Below, piece after piece: positions 44,499-52,736 of a stretch of 64,000 nucleotides of DNA. The notes under the pieces were generated by a model, which was not told the DNA's origin, ran no database searches, and was given only the letters and a program-made list of their open reading frames with translations. The DNA is from Bradyrhizobium genosp. L. GTDB lineage: Bacteria > Pseudomonadota > Alphaproteobacteria > Rhizobiales > Xanthobacteraceae. The stretch's first letter is position 1. Every line of letters begins with the position of its first letter. The translations under genes and the position numbers were made by a program. The stretch spans positions 7,093,501 to 7,157,500 of the forward strand of contig NZ_CP061378.1 in assembly GCF_015624485.1 (NCBI RefSeq). Reading direction: 5' to 3'.

Positions 44499-45782
44499 AT
44501 GACCGACCGACGTCCCCTGCTGCGCTCGATCTTCGATGCCGCGGTCGCTGCCGCGCATCCCGACGTCGTGCTGGCGTCGCGGCTGCCGCCGGTGCCGAAG
44601 GGACGGGTGATCTGCCTCTCGGCTGGCAAGGGCGCCGGCGCGATGGCCGCGGCGGCGGAGCGGCACTATCTCGACGCGCTCGGCCTCGACCCGCCGCGTC
44701 TGGTCGGCATCGCCACCACCCGCCACGGCCACGGCGTACCGACCCGGCGCATCAAGGTGGTCGAGGCCGGCCACCCCGTGCCCGACGAAGCCGGCCTGCG
44801 TGCCGCCGACGACACGCTGCGGCTCGCCGCCGAGGCGACGTCTGACGATCTGCTGCTGGTGCTCTTGACCGGCGGCGGCTCGGCGAACTGGATCGCGCCG
44901 GTCGAGGGGGTGAGCTTTGCGCAGAAACAGCAGCTCAACCGCGCTCTGTTGCGCTCGGGCGCACCGATCGGCGAGATGAATGTCGTCCGAAAACATCTCT
45001 CCCGCATCAAGGGTGGCCGGCTCGCCCGCGCCGGCCAGCACGCCGCGGAGATCGTCACGCTCGCGATCTCAGACGTGCCCCATGACGATCCCTCCGCGAT
45101 CGCCTCCGGGCCGACCGTGCCCGACCCCACCACGCTCGCGGACGCCCGCGCGCTGGTCGCCAGATACAATCTCGCGATCGACGACGCCGTCCGCCGCGCG
45201 CTCGACGATCCCGGCAACGAGAGCTGCAAGCCCGGCGATCCCGCTTTCGCGCACGCGACGTTCGCACTGCTGGCGAAGCCAGCGGCCTCGATCGACGCCG
45301 CGGTGAAGGTCGCACAGGATGCCGGCTACGAGACGATCGCACTCGGCGCGGATCTCGAAGGCGAGGCCCGCGAGGTCGCCGCCGACCATGCGCGGCTGGC
45401 GCTGAAGGCCCGCAGCGAGGGCAAGCGCGTGGCGATCATCTCCGGCGGCGAGCTCACCGTGACCGTCCGCGGCAACGGTCGCGGCGGCCCCAACCAGGAA
45501 TACGCGCTGGCACTCGCGGATATCCTGAAGGACACGCCCGATATCTCGGCGCTCGCTGCCGACACCGACGGCGCTGACGGCGGCGCCGGCAGCGCGACCG
45601 ATCCGGCCGGGGCCATCATCGATGCGGCGACGTTTGCGAAGATGAAGACGCTGGGGCTGGATCCGAAGGCTTATCTCGCGAACAACGACGCGACCGGGTT
45701 CTTCGCACAGATCGGCGATTTGTTGCTGACGGGACCGACGCTGACGAATGTCAACGATGTCAGGGTGATTCTGGCGGATTAG
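44499..45782 (+). CDS. Glycerate 2-kinase / hydroxypyruvate-reductase-type protein (TtuD, DUF4147)
   Basis: A 427-residue member of the MOFRL/DUF4147 glycerate-kinase family. Landmarks are ICLSAGKGAGAMAAAAERHY near the start, LLLVLLTGGGSANWIAPVEG, AISDVPHDDPSAIASGPTVP, ISGGELTVTVRGNGRGGPNQ and the DGADGGAGSATDPAGAIID motif. The enzyme phosphorylates glycerate to 2-phosphoglycerate; homologues serve tartrate, glyoxylate or serine-cycle metabolism. The ATG at 44499 is used; GTG 44487 is an alternative and no clear ribosome site is present. No metabolic partner lies beside it. Confidence 0.87.
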   Translation: MTDRRPLLRSIFDAAVAAAHPDVVLASRLPPVPKGRVICLSAGKGAGAMAAAAERHYLDALGLDPPRLVGIATTRHGHGVPTRRIKVVEAGHPVPDEAGLRAADDTLRLAAEATSDDLLLVLLTGGGSANWIAPVEGVSFAQKQQLNRALLRSGAPIGEMNVVRKHLSRIKGGRLARAGQHAAEIVTLAISDVPHDDPSAIASGPTVPDPTTLADARALVARYNLAIDDAVRRALDDPGNESCKPGDPAFAHATFALLAKPAASIDAAVKVAQDAGYETIALGADLEGEAREVAADHARLALKARSEGKRVAIISGGELTVTVRGNGRGGPNQEYALALADILKDTPDISALAADTDGADGGAGSATDPAGAIIDAATFAKMKTLGLDPKAYLANNDATGFFAQIGDLLLTGPTLTNVNDVRVILAD

Positions 45783-45787
45783 TTGGC

Positions 45788-45888
45788 CGTCATTCCGGGG
45801 CGGCGCAAAGCGACGAGCCCGGAATCCATAACCACGATCGTGAGTATGGATTCCGGGCTCGCGCCAAGCGGCGCGCCCCGGAATGACG
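45788..45888. repeat. Dispersed palindromic element (CGTCATTCCGGGG type)
   Basis: CGTCATTCCGGGGCGGCGCA at the left, GCGCGCCCCGGAATGACG at the right, inner GAGCCCGGAATCCAT/ATGGATTCCGGGCTC stem. Same family as 27574-27680. It lies between the convergent glycerate-kinase and MarR genes. Confidence 0.85.
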
Positions 45889-45893
45889 AAAAG

Positions 45894-46412
45894 TTAAAAC
45901 TCCTGCGCGAGCTTCGCCAGCATCTCGAGCAGCGCGGCGTGATTGGCGGGGCCGAGCACCTCGATCAGCCGTGCTTCGTGCTTGGTCGCGACCAGCTTCT
46001 TGGCGCGCGCCAGCACCGCGCGGCCCTTGTCGGTCAGCACCAGGATGTGCGAGCGGCGGTCGTTGGTGGAGCGCATCCGCGCGCACAGATCGCGGCTCTC
46101 CAGCGCGTCGAGCATCGCGACGAAGTTCGGCCGGAGGATGCCGAGCGTGTTGGCGATCTCGGTCTGGTTGCGGCCGGGATTCTTGTCGAGCAAGAGCAGC
46201 ACCGAGAACTGCGCCGGCGTCAGCTGCAACGGCGCGACGCAGCGCAGGAAATCCTCGAACACCTTGAGCTGCGCGCGCTTCAACGAATAGCCGAGCAATC
46301 CGGACAGTTCGCCCAGTTGCAGCATGCTGTCGTCCCCGGCAGGATCGATCGGTTCCCGGCGCACGGCGCGCGAGGAGCGGATAGCATCGGAGGCGGTTTT
46401 GGAAACAGGCAT
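45894..46412 (-). CDS. MarR-family transcriptional regulator
   Basis: A 172-residue MarR protein: a dimerisation helix GELSGLLGYSLKRAQLKVFE, then the winged helix with LQLTPAQFSVLLLLDKNPGR, NQTEIANTLGILRPNFVAML and the wing RSTNDRRSHILVLTDKGRAV. It is divergent from the second HAAT transporter operon, and AT-rich operator-like palindromes lie before that operon and before the aromatic-acid operon. By analogy with CouR of R. palustris it may be a repressor released by a hydroxycinnamoyl-CoA; this is inference from context. Start at 46412 (MPVSK) is chosen; 46451 is possible. Confidence 0.85.
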   Translation of the reverse strand: MPVSKTASDAIRSSRAVRREPIDPAGDDSMLQLGELSGLLGYSLKRAQLKVFEDFLRCVAPLQLTPAQFSVLLLLDKNPGRNQTEIANTLGILRPNFVAMLDALESRDLCARMRSTNDRRSHILVLTDKGRAVLARAKKLVATKHEARLIEVLGPANHAALLEMLAKLAQEF

Positions 46413-46479
46413 CGCTCCAGGCTCGCAATCCCGGTAGAAGAATCCCCACACGACTTTTGGGGACCTTGAGATTATATTC

Positions 46480-46492
46480 GATAATTGTTATC
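46480..46492. promoter_or_regulatory. AT-rich palindrome between MarR and LivH-type genes
   Basis: GATAA-TTG-TTATC is a perfect inverted repeat in an AT-rich patch that contrasts with the surrounding GC-rich DNA. It lies in the 180-base gap between the divergent MarR and permease genes, the usual place for a MarR operator controlling both. The ATTATATTCG just upstream may contain a -10 element. Confidence 0.58.
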
Positions 46493-46592
46493 CACTATAT
46501 CAAATATCGGCAGCTTTCAACAGCCGGTATCGGCCAGCCCGACCATCACAACCGGTGGCGGCGGTCCGACGCTTAAGGGGGAGCGCTCGGCC

Positions 46593-47633
46593 TTGAACAC
46601 GACGATCATGCTGTTCCTGCTGCAGGACGGCATCACCAATGGCGCGATCTACGCACTGCTTGGGCTCGCCCTGGTGCTGGTGTTCGCGGTGACGCGGGTG
46701 ATCCTGATCCCGCAGGGCGAATTCGTCACCTATGGTGCGCTGAGCTACGCCATGCTGGCGACCGGGCAGGTGCCGGGCACGGTGCGGCTCGCCGTCGCGA
46801 TGGGCCTCGTCGCCTTCGCCCTCGACCTGTTCTTCGCCCGCAAGGCGTTGCGCGCACAGCTTGTCATGCGCTCCGCTGCGCTCAACATCGCCTTCCCCGT
46901 CGCGCTGCTCGGCCTCACCTACGCGCTGGTCGGTCCCAAAACGCCGATCGCGGTCAACATCGCGCTGGCGCTGTTGATCGTGGCGGCGATCGGGCTGTTC
47001 CTGTATCGCATCGCGTTCCAGCCGATCGCACACACCTCGGTGCTGGTGCTGCTGATCGCCTCGGTCGGCTGTCACCTGGCGCTGCAGGGCCTTGGCCTCG
47101 TGTTCTTCGGCGCCGAAGGCCTGCGCGGCCCCGCACTGTCGAATGCCGGTGTGAACGCGGGCCCGCTGCGCTTCACCGGCCAGAGCCTTGCGGTGTACGC
47201 GCTCACGGTCGGCTTCATCGCCGGGCTGTGGCTGTTCTTCGGCTACACCAAGACCGGAAAGGCGCTGCGCGCCACCGCCGTCAACCGCCTCGGCGCCCGC
47301 CTGGTCGGCATCCGCACCACATTGTCGGGCCAGATCGCGTTCCTGCTCGCTTCCGTGATCGGTGCGATCTCCGGCATCCTGATCGTGCCGATCACGACGC
47401 TCTATTACGACACCGGCTTCCTGATCGGCCTGAAGGGATTCATCGCCGCCATCATCGGCGGCCTCGTCAGCTATCCCCTGACCGCGGTCGCGGCCATCCT
47501 GGTCGGCATCGTCGAGGCGTTCTCGTCGTTCTATGCCAGCAATTTCAAGGAAGTCATCGTGTTCTTCCTGATCATCCCCGTGCTGGTGCTGCGCTCGCTC
47601 GCGGCGCCCCAGGTCGAGGAAGAGAAGGACTGA
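46593..47633 (+). CDS. HAAT-family ABC transporter permease (LivH type), second system
   Basis: A 346-residue membrane protein, somewhat longer than usual LivH (about 290-310) because of extra helices between residues 60 and 130. Landmarks are [60 protein letters not shown] (coupling loop) and [20 protein letters not shown]. The start is taken as TTG 46593, nine bases after GGGGGAG; ATG 46608 is an alternative. It forms a transporter with the fused permease-ATPase encoded three bases downstream. Confidence 0.86.
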   Translation: MNTTIMLFLLQDGITNGAIYALLGLALVLVFAVTRVILIPQGEFVTYGALSYAMLATGQVPGTVRLAVAMGLVAFALDLFFARKALRAQLVMRSAALNIAFPVALLGLTYALVGPKTPIAVNIALALLIVAAIGLFLYRIAFQPIAHTSVLVLLIASVGCHLALQGLGLVFFGAEGLRGPALSNAGVNAGPLRFTGQSLAVYALTVGFIAGLWLFFGYTKTGKALRATAVNRLGARLVGIRTTLSGQIAFLLASVIGAISGILIVPITTLYYDTGFLIGLKGFIAAIIGGLVSYPLTAVAAILVGIVEAFSSFYASNFKEVIVFFLIIPVLVLRSLAAPQVEEEKD

Positions 47634-47636
47634 GCG

Positions 47637-49406
47637 ATGACGCAGCGGCTTCCTCTCATCCTCTTCGCGCTCGTGATGGCGGTGATCCCGCTGGTGCCTG
47701 AAGTGCCGCCGTTCTGGATCGTGCTGCTCGACAATATCGGCCTCGCCGCCCTGGTCGCGATGGGGCTGGTGCTGCTCACCGGCGTCGGCGGCCTGACCTC
47801 GTTCGGCCAGGCGGCGTTCTGCGGCTTCGGTGCCTACACCACGGCGGTGCTGACCACCGCCTATGGCGTCTCGCCCTGGCTGACATTGCCCGCATCGCTG
47901 CTGGTCAGCGGCATCGCCGCCGTGGTGCTCGGCATCGTCACAGTGCGGCTGTCGGGGCACTATCTGCCGCTCGGCACCATCGCCTGGGGCATCGGCCTGT
48001 TCTACCTGTTCAGCAAGCTCGAATTCCTCGGCCGCAACGACGGCATTTCCGGCATTCCGCCGCTCGCGATCGGCTCGTTCAAGATGCTGAGCCCGGATGC
48101 GATCTATTACGCGATCTGGGTCGGCGTGCTGGTCTCGGCGCTGCTCACCATGAACCTGCTGGACTCCCGCACCGGCCGCGCCATCCGCGCGCTGCGGCGC
48201 GGACACATTGCCGCTGAAGCGTTCGGGGTGCAGACGCCGCGCGCCAAGCTGCTGGTGTTCATCTATGCGGCAGTGCTGGCCGGGCTGTCCGGCTGGCTCT
48301 ATGCGCACTTCCAGCGCGCCGCCAATCCGACGCCGTTCGGCGCGCAGGCCGGCATCGAATATCTGTTCATCGCCGTGGTCGGCGGCGCCGGTTATGTCTG
48401 GGGTGCGGTGCTCGGCGCCGGCATCGTCGTGGTGCTGAAGGAGGTGCTGCAGAGCTATCTCCCCTACATCTTCGGCGGCCAGAGCCAGCTCGAGACCATC
48501 GTGTTCGGCATCATGCTGGTGCTGCTGCTACAGCTCGCGCCATCGGGCGTCTGGCCCTGGCTGATGTCGCTGCTGCCGCTCAAGCCCGCCCGCAAGACGC
48601 CTGACACGACGCTCAAGCTCGAACATCCGGCGCGGGCGGTCGGATCATCCCCGGTGCTGCTGCACATCGAGCGCGCGCGAAAACAGTTCGGCGGCGTGAC
48701 CGCCGTCAACGACGTCTCGTTCGACGTCAATGCGCGCGAGATCGTGGCGCTGATCGGCCCGAACGGCGCCGGCAAGAGCACGACCTTCAACCTGATCACC
48801 GGCGTGCTGGCCGCCACCAGCGGCAAGATCTCGGTGCTCGGCAAGGAGGTCGCGAACGCGCCACCGCAGGAGGTGGTCAAGCTCGGCGTCTCCAGGACCT
48901 TCCAGCACGTCAAGCTGGTGCCCGACATGACCGTGCTCGAGAATGTCGCGATCGGGGCCCATCTGCGCGGCTCGTCGGGTCCGATCGCCAGCATGCTCCG
49001 GCTCGACCGCGCCGATGAGGCCAGGCTGCTGGCCGAAGCTGCCCGCCAGATCGAACGCGTCGGCCTGTCCGATCAGATCGACCAGCTCGCAGGTTCTCTT
49101 TCACTGGGCCAGCAACGCATCGTCGAGATCGCCCGCGCGCTGTGCGTAGACCCGATGCTGCTGCTGCTCGACGAGCCGGCCGCCGGCCTGCGCCACATGG
49201 AGAAGCAGCGGCTCGCCGCACTGCTGCGGCAACTCCGCGACGGCGGCATGTCGGTGCTCCTGGTCGAGCACGACATGGGTTTTGTGATGGACCTCGCCGA
49301 CCGCATCGTGGTGCTCGATTTCGGCACCAAGATCGCCGAGGGTACGCCGGCCGCGATCAAGCGCAACCCCGATGTGATCAAGGCCTATCTCGGAGCCGCG
49401 GCATGA
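47637..49406 (+). CDS. Fused HAAT permease-ATPase (LivM-LivG)
   Basis: A 589-residue fusion. Residues 1 to about 310 are a LivM-type permease ([60 protein letters not shown]). After a linker rich in Lys/Pro, residues from about 345 form a LivG-type ATPase: Walker A GPNGAGKS at 374-381, the [20 protein letters not shown] insertion, signature [15 protein letters not shown], and Walker [13 protein letters not shown]. One membrane subunit thus carries its own ATPase. The reading frame is uninterrupted. It overlaps the LivF-type gene by four bases. Confidence 0.9.
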   Translation: MTQRLPLILFALVMAVIPLVPEVPPFWIVLLDNIGLAALVAMGLVLLTGVGGLTSFGQAAFCGFGAYTTAVLTTAYGVSPWLTLPASLLVSGIAAVVLGIVTVRLSGHYLPLGTIAWGIGLFYLFSKLEFLGRNDGISGIPPLAIGSFKMLSPDAIYYAIWVGVLVSALLTMNLLDSRTGRAIRALRRGHIAAEAFGVQTPRAKLLVFIYAAVLAGLSGWLYAHFQRAANPTPFGAQAGIEYLFIAVVGGAGYVWGAVLGAGIVVVLKEVLQSYLPYIFGGQSQLETIVFGIMLVLLLQLAPSGVWPWLMSLLPLKPARKTPDTTLKLEHPARAVGSSPVLLHIERARKQFGGVTAVNDVSFDVNAREIVALIGPNGAGKSTTFNLITGVLAATSGKISVLGKEVANAPPQEVVKLGVSRTFQHVKLVPDMTVLENVAIGAHLRGSSGPIASMLRLDRADEARLLAEAARQIERVGLSDQIDQLAGSLSLGQQRIVEIARALCVDPMLLLLDEPAAGLRHMEKQRLAALLRQLRDGGMSVLLVEHDMGFVMDLADRIVVLDFGTKIAEGTPAAIKRNPDVIKAYLGAAA

Positions 49407-50134
49407 GCGCGCTGCTGTCGGTCACCGACGTCCACATCTCCTATGGCAAGGTTGAGGCCGTGCGCGGCGTCTCGCTCGATGTCGGCGCGAACGAGATCGT
49501 CACCATCATCGGCGCCAATGGCGCCGGCAAGACCACGCTGCTCAACGCCATCATGGGCGTGCTGCCGCTGAAGGGCCGCACCTCCTTCGCCGGCACCGAT
49601 TTGGCACCGCTCGACATCGAGGACCGCGTCGCGGCCGGCCTCAGCCTGGTGCCGGAGCATCGCGAATTGTTCGGCACCATGAATGTCGAGGACAATCTCG
49701 AGCTTGGTGCCTTCCGCATTGCGAAGGCTGTCGCGGCGACCTCGATGGAGCGGGTCTACACGCTATTTCCGCGGCTGAAGGAGCGGCGCAAGCAGCTCGC
49801 CGGCACGCTGTCAGGCGGCGAGCAGCAGATGCTGGCGATGGGCCGCGCGCTGATGGGCGCGCCGAAGCTCTTGATGCTTGACGAGCCGAGCCTCGGCCTT
49901 GCGCCGATCATCGTCGCCGACATCTTCCGCATCGTCGGCGAACTCCGCGCGGCCGGCGTCTCGGTGCTCCTCGTCGAGCAGAACGCCCAGGCCGCACTCA
50001 AGATCGCCGACCGCGCCTATGTGATGGAGCTCGGTGAGTTCGTGCTGTCGGGCGCGGCCAAGGACATCGCCGCCAACAAGGGCGTGGCGGCGAGCTATCT
50101 CGGCTTCCAGCACGAGGGCGAGAGCGCGATTTAG
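49403..50134 (+). CDS. HAAT-family ABC transporter ATP-binding protein (LivF type), second system
   Basis: A 243-residue ATPase with Walker A GANGAGKT at about 35-42, signature LSGGEQQMLAMGRALMGAP, Walker B LMLDEPSLGLAP and VEQNAQAALKIADRAYVMEL. Its ATG overlaps the stop of the fused gene (ATGA). It is the third and last gene of this transporter operon; the matching binding protein is probably the one encoded convergently just downstream. Confidence 0.9.
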   Translation: MSALLSVTDVHISYGKVEAVRGVSLDVGANEIVTIIGANGAGKTTLLNAIMGVLPLKGRTSFAGTDLAPLDIEDRVAAGLSLVPEHRELFGTMNVEDNLELGAFRIAKAVAATSMERVYTLFPRLKERRKQLAGTLSGGEQQMLAMGRALMGAPKLLMLDEPSLGLAPIIVADIFRIVGELRAAGVSVLLVEQNAQAALKIADRAYVMELGEFVLSGAAKDIAANKGVAASYLGFQHEGESAI

Positions 50135-50152
50135 CGCGTGGTGCGTAGGTGC

Positions 50153-50260
50153 CGTAGGGTGGGCAAAGGCGCCTTTGCGCCGTGCCCACCTTCAACGCTG
50201 TGCTCGTGGTGGTGGGCACGCTTCGCTTTGCCCACCCTACGAAGCTTTGCCCACCCTACG
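50153..50260. repeat. Dispersed palindromic element, GTAGGGTGGGCAAAG type
   Basis: GTAGGGTGGGCAAAGGCGCC at the left; the right side has CTTTGCCCACCCTACG twice in tandem, the second copy after GAAG. Inner arms GTGCCCACC/GGTGGGCAC. It lies between convergent transporter genes, where it may end both transcripts. Relative at 19703-19792. Confidence 0.8.
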
Positions 50261-50267
50261 CGGGAGC

Positions 50268-51419
50268 TCACATCGCCGGGACGTACTTGCCGTCCTTCAC
50301 CGTCAGGAGGATGCGCGAGCGGTCGTCGAGACCGTAGCGGTCCTTTTCGGTCCAATTGTAGACGCCCTGGGTGGCGACGATTTCCTTCTCGGAGATGAAG
50401 GCCTGGCGGATCGCCTCGCGGAATTCCGGCGTGCCGGGTTTCGCGGTCTTCAGCGCCACCGGGATGACCCGGCTGAGCACCAGGAAGGCGTCGTAGGAGT
50501 GGCCGGCGAACTGGCTGCGGCTGTTGGGGCCGTATTTGGCTTCATAGGCGGTGTTCAGCGCGAGGCCGGGCTTCTTGGTCAGCGCGCTGTCGGCCTGCGT
50601 CTCCGGCGACATCACCGGGCCTGCCGACATGATGACGCCCTCGGCGGCCGCGCCGGCGATGCGGATGAAGTCCATGCTGGCGGCGCCGTGGGTCTGATAG
50701 ATCAGGCCCTTGTAGCCGCGCTCGCGCAGCGCGGTCTGCGGCAGCGCTGCGGCGGTGCCGGAGGCGCCGATCAGGATGGCGTCCGGATTGGCGGCCACGA
50801 GCTTCAGCACCTGGCCCGCGACCGAGGTGTCGGGACGCGCAAAACGCTCCTCGTCGGTCATGGTCAGGCCCATCGGCACCGCCTGCGCCTTGAAGTCGTT
50901 GACCCAGAGATCGCCGTAGGAATCGGAGTAGCCGATGTAGCCGACGGTCTTGATGTTGTGCGCCTTCATGTGCTCGTACAGCACCTTGCCCATGATCGGG
51001 ATCGACTGCGGCAGGTCGACCGACCATTTTGCGCGCGCGTCGTTGATCGGGAATGGCGCCAGCCCGAGATGCGGGATGCCGGCCTCGTTGGCGACGGTCG
51101 ACACCGCGATCGACGGCGGCGTGGTGCAGGAGCCCATGATGATGTCGGCCTTGGACTCCGTGACGAAGCGCCGCGCATTGGTGGTCGCAGCGGTCGGATC
51201 GCCGCCGTCGTCGAGCACGATCAGCTTCAGCGGCACGCCGCCGATCTCCTTCGGCACGAAATCGAGCGCGTTGCGTTCGGGAATGCCGAGCGCCGCGGCC
51301 GGGCCCGTGGTCGAGATCGAGATGCCGATGGTGATTTCATTGGTCTGCGCCTGCGACGGCGAGCCTGCGAGCGCAAAAATCGCTGCGAGCGCCGTGGCGG
51401 CGAGCGTGGCCTTCTTCAT
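50268..51419 (-). CDS. Periplasmic substrate-binding protein of the aromatic-acid locus (LivK-like)
   Basis: A 383-residue type I binding protein of a different subgroup from the four-member array. The signal peptide (KKATLAATALAAIFALAGSP) is cleaved after SQA at about residue 24; the mature protein begins QTNEITIGISISTTGPAAAL. Landmarks are LKLIVLDDGGDPTAATTNAR and VGYIGYSDSYGDLWVNDFKA. A good GGGAGG site precedes the ATG. It is the last gene of the operon that encodes the aromatic-acid CoA ligase and probably delivers hydroxycinnamate-like acids to the permease-ATPase encoded convergently. Confidence 0.88.
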   Translation of the reverse strand: MKKATLAATALAAIFALAGSPSQAQTNEITIGISISTTGPAAALGIPERNALDFVPKEIGGVPLKLIVLDDGGDPTAATTNARRFVTESKADIIMGSCTTPPSIAVSTVANEAGIPHLGLAPFPINDARAKWSVDLPQSIPIMGKVLYEHMKAHNIKTVGYIGYSDSYGDLWVNDFKAQAVPMGLTMTDEERFARPDTSVAGQVLKLVAANPDAILIGASGTAAALPQTALRERGYKGLIYQTHGAASMDFIRIAGAAAEGVIMSAGPVMSPETQADSALTKKPGLALNTAYEAKYGPNSRSQFAGHSYDAFLVLSRVIPVALKTAKPGTPEFREAIRQAFISEKEIVATQGVYNWTEKDRYGLDDRSRILLTVKDGKYVPAM

Positions 51420-51447
51420 TGATTCCTCCCTGCGTATAAGTTTTTGG

Positions 51448-51457
51448 GGTTTAAACC
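51448..51457. promoter_or_regulatory. Short palindrome upstream of the binding-protein gene
   Basis: GGTTTAAACC is a perfect 10-base palindrome in the 87-base gap between the thioesterase stop and the binding-protein start. It is AT-rich next to GTATAAG, so an internal promoter or operator is possible, but it is short and may be chance. Confidence 0.3.
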
Positions 51458-51506
51458 GATTTTGCGGGCCAATTCAGCCCCTTCTTTAGGTCATGGGTCC
51501 CTCTGG

Positions 51507-51923
51507 TTAACCCATGAAGCGGTCGATCATCTCTTGCGGAAACGGCGCCGATTTCAGCCTGTCGGGGTCGTCGGGGTGGCGGCCGACCAGGACCCTGGTC
51601 TCGAACGCCTCGATCGCGAGCCGCTCGGCCTTGAACACGCGGTGCTCCACCTCGAAGCTCGAGCGCTTGATACTGGTGATCCCGGTCTCGATGGCAATCC
51701 AGTCGCCATGGGTCGACGGGATATGGAATTTCGCCCGCGTGTCGACCATGGGAATGCCGACCAGGCCATATTTGTGGACGATGTCCTGCTTCGAGAAGCC
51801 GGCGGCTTCGAACATGATCGAGGTGGAATCGTCGAACATCGCGAAGTAGCGCGGGTAGTAGACGATGTTGGCGGGGTCGCAATCACCCCACTGGATCTGC
51901 ACGTCGCGCCGATGAACGAACAT
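51507..51923 (-). CDS. 4-hydroxybenzoyl-CoA-thioesterase-like hotdog protein
   Basis: A 138-residue hotdog-fold acyl-CoA thioesterase. The N-terminal QWGDCDPANIVYYPRYFAMF matches the 4HBT signature with the catalytic Asp at residue 16. Strand ITSIKRSSFEVEHRVFK follows. It would hydrolyse an aroyl- or acyl-CoA formed in this pathway, for instance 4-hydroxybenzoyl-CoA released after side-chain cleavage of p-coumaroyl-CoA; the exact substrate is inferred. GAGGTGAATC precedes the ATG. It sits 31 bases after the SDR gene in the five-gene operon. Confidence 0.86.
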   Translation of the reverse strand: MFVHRRDVQIQWGDCDPANIVYYPRYFAMFDDSTSIMFEAAGFSKQDIVHKYGLVGIPMVDTRAKFHIPSTHGDWIAIETGITSIKRSSFEVEHRVFKAERLAIEAFETRVLVGRHPDDPDRLKSAPFPQEMIDRFMG

Positions 51924-51954
51924 GATTCACCTCGATCAGAATTGCCGATCTTGC

Positions 51955-52716
51955 TTATTTCGGCGCCATCCGGAGCGCGGCATCGAGCCGCACCACTTCG
52001 CCGTTCAGATAGGGATTGTCGATCATGTGCAGCGCCAGCGAGGCGAACTCGTCGGCCTGGCCGAGACGGCGCGGGAACGGGATCGCGGCGGCGAGCGAAT
52101 CCTGCGCCTCCTGCGGCAGGCCGGCGAGCAGCGGCGTCATGAACAGGCCGGGCGCGATGGTCAGCACGCGGATGCCGAACTGCGCGAGCTCGCGCGCGAT
52201 CGGCAGCGTCATGCCGACGATGCCGCCCTTGGAGGCCGAATAGGCCGCCTGCCCGATCTGGCCGTCATAGGCGGCGACCGACGCTGTGCAGATCACGACG
52301 CCGCGTTCGCCGGTCGCCTGCGGCTCGAGCTTCGCCATTTCGGCGGTCGCAAGCCGCAGCATGTTGAACGAGCCGATCAGGTTGATCCGGATCACCTTGT
52401 CGAAATCGGCCAGCGCCATCGGCCCTTCGCGGCCGATCACCCGCTTGGCGACACCGATGCCGGCGCAATTCACCAGCACGCGCGCCGGGCCGTGCGCCTT
52501 GGCGGCCTGCGCCACCGCGGCCTCGGCCGCCGCCGCATCGGCGACGTCGCAGACCAGCGGGGTGCCGCCGATCTCGGCCGCGACGCTCTCGGCGAGCTTG
52601 GCGTTGAGGTCGCAGACCGCGACCTTTGCTCCTTGTGCGGCGAGACGGCGCGCGGTGGCGGCGCCCAATCCCGAAGCGCCTCCGGTGACGATGGCGGCCT
52701 GGTCCTTCAAATGCAT
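51955..52716 (-). CDS. SDR-family 3-hydroxyacyl-CoA dehydrogenase (HSD10-like)
   Basis: A 253-residue short-chain dehydrogenase: cofactor loop VTGGASGLGAATARRLAAQG, a D-rich motif after CDLNAKL, catalytic AAYSASKGGIVGMTLPIARE, and PRRLGQADEFASLALHMIDN at the end. This pattern matches type-2 3-hydroxyacyl-CoA dehydrogenases, which oxidise 3-hydroxyacyl-CoA. It follows the crotonase logically, suggesting beta-oxidative shortening of a phenylpropenoyl-CoA. The ATG at 52716 has AGGGGA upstream; a longer frame to 52740 is not preferred. It is 20 bases from the CoA-ligase stop. Confidence 0.87.
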   Translation of the reverse strand: MHLKDQAAIVTGGASGLGAATARRLAAQGAKVAVCDLNAKLAESVAAEIGGTPLVCDVADAAAAEAAVAQAAKAHGPARVLVNCAGIGVAKRVIGREGPMALADFDKVIRINLIGSFNMLRLATAEMAKLEPQATGERGVVICTASVAAYDGQIGQAAYSASKGGIVGMTLPIARELAQFGIRVLTIAPGLFMTPLLAGLPQEAQDSLAAAIPFPRRLGQADEFASLALHMIDNPYLNGEVVRLDAALRMAPK

Positions 52717-52736
52717 GGCGTTCCCCTGTGCGACAT

